DNA of 64,000 nucleotides from Nakamurella endophytica (GCF_014646215.1 NZ_BMNA01000003.1:372001-436000); one strand, 5' to 3'. Positions 42,041 to 52,476 are shown, numbered from the stretch's first letter. Notes: generated by a model not told the origin, from the letters alone. Made by a program: numbers and translations.

Positions 42041-42226
42041 ATGAGCGAGCGACCCGAGGACGGCGTCGTCGACCGCTGGGGCCAGGCGCACGACGTGCCC
42101 GGCCTGTTCGTCTGCGACGGGTCGGTGATGACCAGCGGCGCCGCGGCCAACCCGACGCTCACCATCGTCGCGCTGGCCATCCGGCAGGCCGAGTACATCG
42201 CGGACCAGTTGGGCACGAGCGCGTAG
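42041..42226 (+). pseudogene. C-terminal remnant of a GMC oxidoreductase
   Basis: The 61-residue frame matches only the extreme C-terminus of glucose-methanol-choline oxidoreductases: VPGLFVCDGSVMTSGAAANP, then TLTIVALAIRQAEYIADQL. In intact proteins this segment holds the FAD-binding and catalytic Asn region of a chain of more than 500 residues. Nothing upstream on this strand continues the family. There is no promoter or ribosome site, so it is most likely a relic of a deleted gene. Confidence 0.75.
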
Positions 42227-42292
42227 CCGCTGCTCCCAGCCGGGGCTTGGTCCGAAGTGCCGGGATGCGCCCGGAACGACGGGTTCCGGTGC

Positions 42293-42298
42293 GATGCT
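42293..42298 (+). promoter_or_regulatory. -10 hexamer of a possible leaderless promoter
   Basis: GATGCT ends six bases before GTG 42305, and no Shine-Dalgarno sequence is present. Confidence 0.4.
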
Positions 42299-42304
42299 CG
42301 GCCG

Positions 42305-42949
42305 GTGAAGACCCATGACATCCGTTCCGCCGATGTGCAGCTGTTGGTCGACGAAATCCACCGACGGGTCGGTACGGACTGGGCCAAGTGGCCCGGTGGC
42401 TGGCCCGGTGAGGTCGAGGTGGCGCTCATCGACGCGGTGCTCTCGATTCGGGCTCGGTACGGATCCCCCGACACCGGAGTCCGAGGCGCCATCGGCCGCT
42501 ACCGGAACCACTCAGGTCGTTCCGGACACCTGGACGACCTGTCGGCGCTGGCTGCTACGGATCCCGCGGAACTCGCTGCGACACTTCACAACCGGCAGAA
42601 GGTCTCCGGCACGTTCAAGGCAGACCTGATCGTCCTCGCTGCGCAGGGGCTCCTCGCAAGCGGTGTGGATCACGCCGAGGACGTGCACGGCGACTCGGCT
42701 GATCAACGACGTGCCTACACCCGGATCCACGGACTCGGGCCGGTCACCTGGGAGTACTTCACGATGCTGCTGGGTCACCCAGGGGTCAAGGCGGACACGT
42801 GGATCGTTCGCTTCGTCCAACAGGCCATCGGGCGCTCGGCCAGCGCCGGTGAAGCGGCAGCGTTGGTCAAGGCTGCCGCCGCTCAGCTGGAGAAGGAGTC
42901 GAGCCACCTGGACCACGCCATCTGGAGCGTTGCCCGACGTTCGGGCTGA
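42305..42949 (+). CDS. Helix-hairpin-helix protein, DNA-glycosylase-like
   Basis: The 214-residue soluble protein contains IHGLGPVTWEYFTMLLGHPG followed by VKADTWIVRF, which has the form of a helix-hairpin-helix with the later aspartate found in HhH-GPD base-excision glycosylases. The N-terminal half is helical (QLLVDEIHRRV, LIDAVLSIRARYG). The catalytic lysine and the Fe-S cysteines of endonuclease III are absent. Codon use is slightly less GC-biased than in the neighbours. A DNA-repair or DNA-modification role is plausible but unproven. Confidence 0.6.
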   Translation: MKTHDIRSADVQLLVDEIHRRVGTDWAKWPGGWPGEVEVALIDAVLSIRARYGSPDTGVRGAIGRYRNHSGRSGHLDDLSALAATDPAELAATLHNRQKVSGTFKADLIVLAAQGLLASGVDHAEDVHGDSADQRRAYTRIHGLGPVTWEYFTMLLGHPGVKADTWIVRFVQQAIGRSASAGEAAALVKAAAAQLEKESSHLDHAIWSVARRSG

Positions 42950-42986
42950 CCCGAGCGAGACGGACCCGAGTGTCCGCGGCTGTCGC

Positions 42987-43373
42987 TCACCCACCCGCTG
43001 CGGCCCGGCGCGCCGCGTCGAACGGTGCGCGGTCGAAGACGATGCGCAGGTGCACGATCCGGCCGTCCTGCACGGTGTGGCACTCGGCGCCCGGGGCGTC
43101 GGCGACCGGGACGGTGCGGGTGTCGTACATCAGTACCGCGGTCCGGTCGTCGCCGAACGCGGCGATCAGGCCGGAGGCCAGCACCAGGCGGGAGAACGGC
43201 CCCATGAACGCGCGGAAGGCGTCGGCGCCGTCGAGCCTGCCGGCGGGGGCCAGGCAGACGATGTCGGGGTCGACGAACCCCATGGCGGCGTCGAAGTCCC
43301 CGCCGGTCCAGGCCTGGTGGTAGGCGAGGGCCACCTGCAGGGCGGTGCCGGTGCTGTCGGGGGTCTCGGGCAT
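42987..43373 (-). CDS. NTF2-like (SnoaL/steroid-isomerase fold) protein
   Basis: The 128-residue single-domain protein has the NTF2-like pattern ALAYHQAWTGGDFDAAMGFV, then GRLDGADAFRAFMGPF and the C-terminal CHTVQDGRIVHLRIVFDR. This cone-shaped fold binds small hydrophobic molecules or acts as an isomerase or cyclase. GAGAGG precedes ATG 43373. It is divergent from an ECF sigma factor that carries its own NTF2-like tail, a common and probably meaningful pairing. Confidence 0.85.
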   Translation of the reverse strand: MPETPDSTGTALQVALAYHQAWTGGDFDAAMGFVDPDIVCLAPAGRLDGADAFRAFMGPFSRLVLASGLIAAFGDDRTAVLMYDTRTVPVADAPGAECHTVQDGRIVHLRIVFDRAPFDAARRAAAGG

Positions 43374-43471
43374 GGTGGTTCCTCTCGGTCGGGGTGTGCA
43401 CAGGTATGGACACCGGCCGGGCGGCGAACGGAACGGTGGCGTCGGAGACACCCTCGGTGCCGGACGCGTGG

Positions 43472-43477
43472 CAGCAT
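43472..43477 (+). promoter_or_regulatory. -10 hexamer of a possible leaderless promoter
   Basis: CAGCAT ends six bases before GTG 43484 of the sigma-factor gene, and no Shine-Dalgarno sequence is present. Confidence 0.4.
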
Positions 43478-43483
43478 CCCTGC

Positions 43484-44452
43484 GTGGTCCCGACGCCGTC
43501 CGCACCGACCGCGCCGGGTGACGGCCGTGCGTTCGGTGACCTCGTCGCCCCGTACCGCCGCGAGCTGCACCTGTACTGCTACCGGATGCTCGGCTCGCTG
43601 ACCGACGCCGACGACGTGCTGCAGGACGTGCTGCTGGCGGCCTGGCGCGGGCTGGACGGTTTCGCCGGCCGGTCGTCGCTGCGGACCTGGCTCTACAGCA
43701 TCGCCACCCGTCGCTGCCTGAATGCGGTCCGCGGTCGTGGCCGGCGCGCCCGCCACGAACTGGTGCCGCCGTTCCGGCCGCCGGAACCGTCCCGCCGCGG
43801 CGACGTGCCGTGGCTGCAGCCGTACCCGGACGCCGAGCTCGCCCGCGACGACGGCCCGGCCGAGCTGCACGAGCGACGGGAGACGGTGTCGCTGGCGGCG
43901 CTGGCCGCGCTGCAGCGCCTGCCACCCCGGCAGACCGCGGCGCTGGTGCTCTGCGACGTCCTGGGCTTCCCGGTCGCGGACGCCGCCGGGATGCTCGACG
44001 TCACGCCCACCGCCGCGAAGGGCCTGCTGCAACGAGCACGTGCCGCGTCGGCCCCGGCGGTGACGGGCGGTGCGGGGTCCGCGACCGAGCTCCGGTGGGC
44101 GGCGCGGTTCGCCGAGGCCTACACCCGGGACGACGTCGACGGGCTGGTCGCGCTGCTCACCGACGACGCGTGGCTCGCGATGCCGCCCGCTCCGCACGAG
44201 TACGTCGGGCGGGACGCCGTCGCCGGCTTCCTGCGGGCGAGCAGGGACGGGCGGGCCGGCCGCCGCTTCCTCCTGGTGCCGACCCGCGCGAACGGGCAGC
44301 CGGCGTGGGGCTGCTTCCTCGACCGGCCCGGCGCCGCGCCGACGCCGGTGGGCATCGTCGTGGTGACCGTCGACGACAGCGGCATCCGCGGGGTGACGCG
44401 CTTTCTCGACCCGGCGCTGGTGGACCGGTTCGGCGTCGCCGGGCCTCGCTAG
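43484..44452 (+). CDS. ECF sigma factor with C-terminal NTF2-like domain (SigG/SigJ-like)
   Basis: The 322-residue protein has sigma region 2 (YRRELHLYCYRMLGSLTDADDVLQDV), region 4 (LQRLPPRQTAALVLCDVLGFPVADAAGML) and an NTF2-like C-terminal domain starting near FAEAYTRDDVDGLVALL. Such fused domains replace a separate anti-sigma factor and are thought to sense ligands. An upstream start at 43394 or 43406 is possible, but GTG 43484 leaves the usual 20-25 residues before region 2 and is preceded by CAGCAT six bases away. Confidence 0.88.
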   Translation: MVPTPSAPTAPGDGRAFGDLVAPYRRELHLYCYRMLGSLTDADDVLQDVLLAAWRGLDGFAGRSSLRTWLYSIATRRCLNAVRGRGRRARHELVPPFRPPEPSRRGDVPWLQPYPDAELARDDGPAELHERRETVSLAALAALQRLPPRQTAALVLCDVLGFPVADAAGMLDVTPTAAKGLLQRARAASAPAVTGGAGSATELRWAARFAEAYTRDDVDGLVALLTDDAWLAMPPAPHEYVGRDAVAGFLRASRDGRAGRRFLLVPTRANGQPAWGCFLDRPGAAPTPVGIVVVTVDDSGIRGVTRFLDPALVDRFGVAGPR

Positions 44453-44494
44453 TGGGTGGTCGCAGCTCGGACCGCCCGGCGGCCGCGGCCGGTC

Positions 44495-45540
44495 TCAGCC
44501 CGCCGGGATCCGGTCGTCAGGAGCCGGACCGGTCGATCCGCGGACGATCAGCGTGGTGTGCAGGACCTGGTGCGGGTGGTGCGCGTCGCCGGTGATCGCC
44601 GAGACCAGGAAGTCCGCCGCGACCCTGCCCTTGGCCTCGATGGACTGCCGGACGGTGGTCAGCTGCGGGCGAGCGTAGGAGGCGTCGGGCTGGTCGTCGT
44701 AGCCGGTGACGGACAGCTCGCCCGGCACGTCGATGCCGGCGTCACGGGCGGCGTCGAGGGCACCCAGCGCCAGGATGTCGCTGAAGGTCACGATCGCCGT
44801 CGGCCGGTCGGCGCGGGCCAGCAGCGCGGCGACGGCGTCGTACCCGGCGCCGCGCGTGCACGGCACCTCGACCAGGTCGATGCCGGGCGCGGACAGCGAC
44901 AGACCGACGCGCCGCAGCGCCTCGTCGGCCCCCGCCAACCGCCGGGCGAGCGGCCCGCGGTAGCCCGTCGCCCGGTCCGGCCCGGCCTCGAACGACAGCA
45001 GCGCGATCCGGCGGTGGCCGAGTTCCAGCACGTGCTGGACGACGTCGGCCATGCCCTGGCGGTCGGTGACCTCGACGCTGGGGACGCCCTCCGGCGCATC
45101 GGAGTCGACCAGCACGAACGGCACGTGCCGGCGCTGCAGGGCGGCCACCTCACCGCGGTCCACCTCGAGGCCGGAGACGATGAAGCCGTCCACGGCGGCG
45201 TACGGGATGGCGGTCAGCATCGAACCGCGCAACGGGGGCGTCAGCAGCAGCGTCAGGCCCTCGCGTTGGCACACCTGACCGACGCCCTGCAGGAAGAGGT
45301 TGTAGTAGGGGTTCTCCAGCACCTCCGGGATGGGTTGCGGCAGCAGGAGTCCCAGGGCGTCGGTGGTGCCGCGGTTCAGTGCCCGGGCGACCGGGTGCGG
45401 GCTGTAGCCGAGCCGCTCGGCCTCGGCGAGGATGCGGCGACGGGTGTCGGCCGAGATCTTCGCCGGGTCGTTGAAGGCGAACGAGACCGCGGTCCGGGAG
45501 ACTCCTGCGGCCTCGGCGACCGATCGGGCGGTGGCGCGGG

Positions 45541-45544
<4 letters not shown>
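44495..45544 (-). CDS. LacI family transcriptional regulator
   Basis: The 349-residue protein has the LacI helix-turn-helix (RSVAEAAGVSRTAVSFAFNDPAKIS, then TRRRILAEAERLGY) and a periplasmic-binding-protein-like effector domain. GTG 45544 overlaps the GH13 stop by four bases, so it is the last gene of the ABC/GH13 operon. It probably represses that operon through the palindrome at 50199-50218 until maltose or an oligosaccharide is present. Confidence 0.92.
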
Positions 45545-46935
<1,391 letters not shown>

Positions 46936-46945
46936 GTCGGGTCCT

Positions 46946-47812
46946 CTACTTGAGTCCGGTGCTGGCGACGCCGCGGATGAAGGCGCGCTGCAGGAACAGG
47001 AAGATGACCAGGGCCGGGACGGCCGCGGTCACGGTGCCGGCCATCAACAGCTCCGGGTAGGTGCCGTACTTGCTGCTGAACGTGGACAGGCCCAGCTGGA
47101 TGGTGCGGTGGGTGTCGTCGGACGTCACCAGCAGGGGCCACAGGAAGTCGTTCCAGGCGTACAGGAAGCTGAACATGCCCACGGTGGCCAGCGCCGGCCG
47201 GCACAGCGGCAGCGTCACCGACCACAGGCTCCGCCACGGGCCGGCGCCGTCCAGCCGGGCTGCATCGTCCAGCTCGGCGGGAATCGACGCCATGAACGCG
47301 CGGAGCACCACGATCCCGAACACGTCGGCCATCCGGGGCACGATGAGAGCCGCGTAGCTGTCGTACCAGCCGAGCCGGATGACCAGGTCGTAGGCCGGGA
47401 GCACGGTGACGAACTGGGGGACCAGCATGGTGGCCACCAGCACCAGGAAGAGCGTGTTGCGGAGGGGGAAGCGCAGCCGGGCGAAGGCGTACGCGGCCAG
47501 GGTGTCGAGCATCACGTGCCCGACCAGGATGCCGCCGGTCATGATCAGCGAGTTGACGTAGTAGCCGGCGAACGGAGCGGCGTCCCAGGCCCGACCGTAG
47601 TTGCCGACGTGGAACTCCTGCGGCCACAGGTACGGCGGCCGGTAGACGTCGGCGTAGTCCTTGAGCGACGTGGTGACCATCCACGCGAAAGGTGCCACGA
47701 CAACGACGGCCAACGCCAGCAGCAGCAGTTGCCGGAGCACCGGGGCGGTCCGGCCGGTAGGCCGGGCGACGGTCGCCGGCCTCGGGACCGGGGTCGTGGT
47801 CACGGAGCTCAC
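46946..47812 (-). CDS. Sugar ABC transporter permease, MalG type
   Basis: The 288-residue protein has six predicted helices and the EAA loop LDDAARLDGAGPWRSLWSVTLP. GTG 47812 overlaps the MalF-type stop by four bases. With the next two genes it imports maltodextrin or a related oligosaccharide. No ATPase is encoded in the operon, so a shared MsiK-type ATPase is likely. Confidence 0.9.
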   Translation of the reverse strand: MSSVTTTPVPRPATVARPTGRTAPVLRQLLLLALAVVVVAPFAWMVTTSLKDYADVYRPPYLWPQEFHVGNYGRAWDAAPFAGYYVNSLIMTGGILVGHVMLDTLAAYAFARLRFPLRNTLFLVLVATMLVPQFVTVLPAYDLVIRLGWYDSYAALIVPRMADVFGIVVLRAFMASIPAELDDAARLDGAGPWRSLWSVTLPLCRPALATVGMFSFLYAWNDFLWPLLVTSDDTHRTIQLGLSTFSSKYGTYPELLMAGTVTAAVPALVIFLFLQRAFIRGVASTGLK

Positions 47813-48777
47813 GACGACCACCTCTCCCGGCCGCCCAGCCGCCACTGGATCAGCGTGACGCCCAGCACGAGGGCGAAGGCGGTGTAGGCCACTGCAGCGC
47901 CGTAGCCGAAGTGCGAGAGCCGGAAAGCCTCCCGGTAGGTCAGGAAGCCCAGTGTCTCGGTGCCGCCGAGGGGGCCGCCGCCGGTGAGTGCGTAGACCAG
48001 GTCGAAGCTCTGGAAGCTGGTGATCAAGCCCTCGATCACGACGAAGAAGGTCATCGGCGCCAGCAGCGGCACGGTGATCCGGCGGAGCTGCTGCCAGCGC
48101 GAGGCGCCGTCGACGGCGGCGGCCTCGTAGACGTCCGCGGGCAGTGTCTGCAGTGCCGTCAGGTACAGCACGACGTTCAGGCCGAGGCTCTTCCAGGCCG
48201 TCAGCAGCACCAGGCTGACCAGCGCCAGCGACGGGTCACCCAACCAGTTCGGGGCCGGGAGGTGCAGGAACCGGAGAACGGCGTCCAGCACGCCGGTGTC
48301 GCCGAACACGTACCGCCACACGGTCGCCGCTGCGATCGACGACGTCACCACGGGCAGGAAGAAGACCGCCCGGTACACGCCGCGACCGCGGAACGCGCCG
48401 TTGAGCAGCACGGCGATGCCCAGTCCGGACACCACGCCGGCCACGCACACTCCGGCCCCGTACAGCACCGTGACCCAGAGCGAGTTCAAGAAGGCCGGAT
48501 CACGGAACAGCCTGGTGTAGTTGCCCAGGCCGACCCACTTCTTGATCTCGCTGAAGCCGTCCCAGGACGTCAGGCTCAGGTAGCCGGTGCCGACGATCGG
48601 GTACACCACGAACACGCCGATCACCACCAGGGTGGGCGCGAGCATCAGTGCGGCGGTGCGGGTGTCGCCGGGACGGCTCCGCCGGCGCCGGATGCCTGCG
48701 GACGACGCCCCTCCCCGCCCGACGGATGTCGCCGAGCGGGGAGGGATCGGTGCCGGACGGGTGGCGGTGTCGGTCAC
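47809..48777 (-). CDS. Sugar ABC transporter permease, MalF type
   Basis: The 322-residue protein has a Ser/Arg-rich N-terminal extension, six predicted helices and the EAA loop YEAAAVDGASRWQQLRRITVP. GTG 48777 overlaps the binding-protein stop by four bases, showing tight coupling in the operon. Confidence 0.9.
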   Translation of the reverse strand: MTDTATRPAPIPPRSATSVGRGGASSAGIRRRRSRPGDTRTAALMLAPTLVVIGVFVVYPIVGTGYLSLTSWDGFSEIKKWVGLGNYTRLFRDPAFLNSLWVTVLYGAGVCVAGVVSGLGIAVLLNGAFRGRGVYRAVFFLPVVTSSIAAATVWRYVFGDTGVLDAVLRFLHLPAPNWLGDPSLALVSLVLLTAWKSLGLNVVLYLTALQTLPADVYEAAAVDGASRWQQLRRITVPLLAPMTFFVVIEGLITSFQSFDLVYALTGGGPLGGTETLGFLTYREAFRLSHFGYGAAVAYTAFALVLGVTLIQWRLGGRERWSS

Positions 48778-50180
48778 GGGGTCGCGGACAGGACCTGGTT
48801 GACGTCGGCCTCCGCGGCGGACAGCGCCTGCTCGACGGTCGCCTTTCCGTACAGCGCCTTCTCGACCTGCTTGGCGAAGGCCAGGGACGCCTCCGCGTAC
48901 TGGGGTGTGTTCGGCCGGGCGTGTGCGGTGGGCAGCGCATCGACGAAGGGCTGCATCCGCGGCGAGGTCTTGGCCACGAACGACTTGTACTCGGCGCCTT
49001 CGGCCACCGAGCGGCGTACCGGGAGGAAGCCGGTCTGCTCGCTCCACGACAGGTTCTGCGCCGGCCCGTCGAACCAGGCGAGGAAGTCGGCGGCCGCCTT
49101 CTCGCGCGCGTCGTCGGAGCTGTAGACGACCGCCTGCTCGCCGCCCAGGTTGGTGGCCTTGCGGCCGTCCGCAGGCGCGGGGATCTGTGCCGTGCCGAAG
49201 GTGAACGGCGGCTTGTCCGCCCAGATGCCGACCATCCAGGAACCCTCCTGCGCCGACGCGGCGTTGCCCTTCTCGAACTCGCCCCACGGCGCCAGCGGGC
49301 TGGCCTTGGCGTCGATCAGGTCGACCCAGTACTGCAGGGCCTTGCGGCCGGCGTCGGAGTTGAAAGCGGCCTTGGTGTTGCCCTCGTCGAGGAACTCGCC
49401 GCCGGCCTGCCACAGGCTGACCTGGAAGTTCCAGGTCAAACCCTCCCCGTTGTCGCCGGCCTGGGTGAAGAGCTCGAAGCCCGCCTTGCCGGTCTTGGCC
49501 TTGATCGCCGCCGCCGCGGTCTTCATCTCGTCCCAGGTGGTCGGCGGCTTCGCCGGATCGAACCCGGCCTGCCGGACCAGGTCTGCGTTGTACATCAGTC
49601 CGAGGTCGTTGGCCGAGACCGGGATCGACAGCTGCTGGTCGTCCTTGGTGCCGAAGCTCAGCATGGCCGGGTACATGTCCGACCAGTCGGCCTGCGGGAT
49701 CAACGGTGTGAGGTCGACCAGTCGACCGGTCTGCACGAGCCGCGGCACGTTGACCAGGTCGCCGATCGAGATGTCCGGGAGCGTCCGCGAGGAGACGGCG
49801 GCCTGCAGCTTGGTCATCATGTCGCTCCCGGGCACGTTGACCACCTTGATGGTCACCCCGGGATGGGCCGTCTGGTACTTCTGGGCCATCGCCGAGAACG
49901 TGTCGGCGTTCTTGCCGTCCCAGTAGTGCCAGACGGTCAGCTCGCCGGACCACGACGACGGTGCCGGCGAGGAGCTCGAGGCGGTGGTGGCGGCCGGCGA
50001 ACCGCTCGCCGAGCCGGCCGGGTCGCTCGTACCGGACGCACTCGACGACGCCGGGGACGACGAGGACGACGAGGACGACGAGGCGGCCGGACTGCTGGAC
50101 GAGCCGCACCCGGCGATCACGGTCAGGGCCGTGGCGACAGCCGCCACGGCGAACCAACGACGACGAAGCCTACGGGTCAC
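48774..50180 (-). CDS. Maltodextrin-type ABC substrate-binding lipoprotein
   Basis: The 468-residue lipoprotein has a signal peptide ending at VIAGC (C25), followed by about 50 residues of Ser/Ala/Pro that tether the domain through the cell wall. The binding fold starts at ELTVWHYWDGKN and contains AVVYSSDDAREKAAADFLAW. AGGAGG lies six bases before GTG 50180. It is the first gene of the operon and follows the LacI operator. Confidence 0.92.
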   Translation of the reverse strand: MTRRLRRRWFAVAAVATALTVIAGCGSSSSPAASSSSSSSSSPASSSASGTSDPAGSASGSPAATTASSSSPAPSSWSGELTVWHYWDGKNADTFSAMAQKYQTAHPGVTIKVVNVPGSDMMTKLQAAVSSRTLPDISIGDLVNVPRLVQTGRLVDLTPLIPQADWSDMYPAMLSFGTKDDQQLSIPVSANDLGLMYNADLVRQAGFDPAKPPTTWDEMKTAAAAIKAKTGKAGFELFTQAGDNGEGLTWNFQVSLWQAGGEFLDEGNTKAAFNSDAGRKALQYWVDLIDAKASPLAPWGEFEKGNAASAQEGSWMVGIWADKPPFTFGTAQIPAPADGRKATNLGGEQAVVYSSDDAREKAAADFLAWFDGPAQNLSWSEQTGFLPVRRSVAEGAEYKSFVAKTSPRMQPFVDALPTAHARPNTPQYAEASLAFAKQVEKALYGKATVEQALSAAEADVNQVLSATP

Positions 50181-50198
50181 CCTTGACCTCCTGGTTGC

Positions 50199-50218
50199 GG
50201 TTACTAACACGGTTAACC
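50199..50218 (-). promoter_or_regulatory. LacI-type operator upstream of the maltodextrin operon
   Basis: GGTTA (50199-50203) and TAACC (50214-50218) form an inverted repeat, and TAAC-ACG-GTTA (50205-50215) is a nested palindrome. It lies 19-38 bases upstream of the binding-protein start, between promoter and ribosome site, where a LacI protein would block transcription. Confidence 0.6.
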
Positions 50219-50399
50219 TGGCAGCTCGCGGCTCGGTGGGGAAGACGCCCGATCGGGTGAACTGAGACGAGGAGACGCCTTGGACCGGCGTCGTCCATCC
50301 ATGTCAGCGGTGCGGGTCGACGGAGCGGGTCCGAGGTCCGCGCGACACGAGGGCACGCAGGCGGCCGCCGGCTTCTGACGACGGCGTGAGACCCCGTGT

Positions 50400-50405
50400 G
50401 ATGAT
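50400..50405 (+). promoter_or_regulatory. -10 hexamer of a possible leaderless promoter
   Basis: GATGAT ends seven bases before ATG 50413 of the TerD-fusion gene, and no Shine-Dalgarno sequence is present. A matching -35 was not clear. Confidence 0.4.
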
Positions 50406-50412
50406 CCCTCGA

Positions 50413-52476
50413 ATGACTACGGGGGAGACATTGCCGCGGCGATTGGTGAAAGGTGCGAACGTCGCACTGCGCGATCTGGATGCCGAGCTTGGTTCGGTGA
50501 CAGTGGTGCTGGAGTCCGGGGGCACGTCCGACCTTCCGGTGGCGGCCGACGCCAGCGTGCTGCTGCTTGCGGCGGACGGGCGCGCACGATCGGACGACGA
50601 CCTGGTGTTCTACAACCAACCGGTCGCGCTGGGGGGTGCGATCCATCTTCGCGAGAAGGTGCGGTCGGATGCCGCCGACGATTCGGGCGAGGACGCATCG
50701 GCGGACATCATCACGCTGGAGCTGGACGACGTGCCGGATGACGTGGACCGTATCGTCCTGGCGGCGAGCATCGATCCGGGCTCGGATGCCACCTTCGGCG
50801 ATGCGACTGTCCTGTCCATGCGCCTCCAGCGCACGGCAGACGCACAGGACGTGCTGTCGTTCCCAGTCGAGGGCGCTTCCAGGGAGACGGCGCTGCTGTT
50901 CGGGGAGTTCTACCGCCGGAACGGCGAGTGGAGGGTTCGGGCGATCGGGCAGGGTTACGAGCACGGACTCGCGGCGCTCATTGCAGACCATGGCATTGCA
51001 GTTCAGGACGACAGTTCCTCCACGATGACCGATCCCCCGGAGGCTGGCACGGAGCCGGTCGGTGCTGTGGAGGCGATCCCCGCTGATGACGCTGGAGACG
51101 AGGCGGCAGGAGACTCCGCTTCTGTGCCCGGACCCGCCGCTCAGACGGCACAGCGTCGGCTGTCCGTACGGCGGCCCGCCCGAGCGCCGCGGATGCCGGC
51201 TGATTGGAACGCCACCATTCCCGCCGACGACGTCACCGATTGGCAGCGGGCACGGCTGTTCCCGGTTGCGGGCATCGGCGGTGGCGAGGAACAGGAGCGT
51301 CGGGCCACTTCGGCCCTGCTGGCGGTGATGTCGCTCGTCCGCGACTTCGGCCGAGCTCTGACCGCTCGCTGCGGCGCACCTGCGGGCATGGTCGAGACGT
51401 TCATCGAAGTGCCGTTCGGTCATGACGAGGAGGCCTATCGGCCGGACGGCGTCATCCGGGTGACCCGTGGTCAGCGCATGTGGCAGGCGTTGGTGGAGGC
51501 GAAGACCGCAACGGGTCAACTTCGAGCCGACCAGGTCGAGAGCTATCTCGGAATCGCCAAGGACAAGGGCTACGACGCCGTTGTCACGATCAGCAACGAG
51601 CTGGCCGGAGCTGAGGACAGTCCGGTGAGCGTCGACCGTCGGAAGCTCAAGAAGGTGAAGCTCATCCACCTCTCCTGGGATCAGATCCGAACGCAAGCGG
51701 TCCTCTTGACACGACATCACGGGGTCGCGGACCCGACCCAACGCCGGGTCCTGGACGAATTCGTGCGATACATGTCTCACCCCAAGTCGGGCCTGCACGG
51801 ATTCACCGACATGGGGCCCCGCTGGGTCGGCGTCCGCGACGCCGTCAAAGCAAGGACTCTGCGCAGCGGCGACCGGAACGCGGCGGAGGTCAGCGGCCGC
51901 TTCGACCAACTGGTCGAGCACGTCGCATTGCGGTTGTCCGCTCTGCTGGGCGTCGAGGTGCAATCGCTTCCGCCGCGGAACGCTCCGGATGCGGCAACTC
52001 GATGCCAACAGTTGGCCGACTCGGGTCTGCTGTTCGGGACTCTCCGGGTGCCTGGAGCCGTCGACGTTCTCGTGCTCAGCGCGGACCTGCGCGCGGAGCG
52101 GGTGGCTTGCTCCATCCAACTCGACGCTCCGCGCGACGGTCGGCCGCTGACTCGGGTGAATTGGCTGCTCCGGCAGCTGCCGGTCGGCGCCCGGGACAGC
52201 TTGCGTGTCGAGGCCGCACTCGCAGGCGGAAGGGGTGCGTCTACCGCCGCACTGGTCGGCGCGCTCCGGAAGAAGCCCGAACAACTGCTGCCCGCGGACG
52301 GCCGCGAAATCCGGGCCTTCCGGGTGGTCATGGAGGCGCCGATCGGGTCCCGGCGGTCCTCCGTCCCGGGAGGTCTCATCAAGTCGGTGCAGGACCTGAC
52401 AAACAGCTTCTACGCGGAAGTGGTGCAGAACCTCAGCCCTTGGAACGCGCGGCCGCCGCGCGTGCCGGCCCAGTGA
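50413..52476 (+). CDS. TerD domain fused to a PD-(D/E)xK-like nuclease domain
   Basis: The 687-residue protein has a TerD domain at about residues 10-195: LVKGANVAL, then DDDLVFYNQPVALGGAIHL and TLELDDVPDDVDRIVLAASI. TerD proteins bind Ca2+; here the usual GDNLTG loop is replaced by an acidic stretch (87-106). After an acidic, Pro-rich linker (200-275) comes VAGIGGGEEQERRATSALLA and a predicted nuclease core with P344-D345-G346, E362-x-K364 (VEAK) and Q374, the PD-(D/E)xK pattern. A third region (about 480-687) is of unknown fold. Ter-linked DNA-processing systems are known, so a stress or phage-defence role is plausible. In-frame starts at 50386 and 50401 are less likely. Confidence 0.78.
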   Translation: MTTGETLPRRLVKGANVALRDLDAELGSVTVVLESGGTSDLPVAADASVLLLAADGRARSDDDLVFYNQPVALGGAIHLREKVRSDAADDSGEDASADIITLELDDVPDDVDRIVLAASIDPGSDATFGDATVLSMRLQRTADAQDVLSFPVEGASRETALLFGEFYRRNGEWRVRAIGQGYEHGLAALIADHGIAVQDDSSSTMTDPPEAGTEPVGAVEAIPADDAGDEAAGDSASVPGPAAQTAQRRLSVRRPARAPRMPADWNATIPADDVTDWQRARLFPVAGIGGGEEQERRATSALLAVMSLVRDFGRALTARCGAPAGMVETFIEVPFGHDEEAYRPDGVIRVTRGQRMWQALVEAKTATGQLRADQVESYLGIAKDKGYDAVVTISNELAGAEDSPVSVDRRKLKKVKLIHLSWDQIRTQAVLLTRHHGVADPTQRRVLDEFVRYMSHPKSGLHGFTDMGPRWVGVRDAVKARTLRSGDRNAAEVSGRFDQLVEHVALRLSALLGVEVQSLPPRNAPDAATRCQQLADSGLLFGTLRVPGAVDVLVLSADLRAERVACSIQLDAPRDGRPLTRVNWLLRQLPVGARDSLRVEAALAGGRGASTAALVGALRKKPEQLLPADGREIRAFRVVMEAPIGSRRSSVPGGLIKSVQDLTNSFYAEVVQNLSPWNARPPRVPAQ

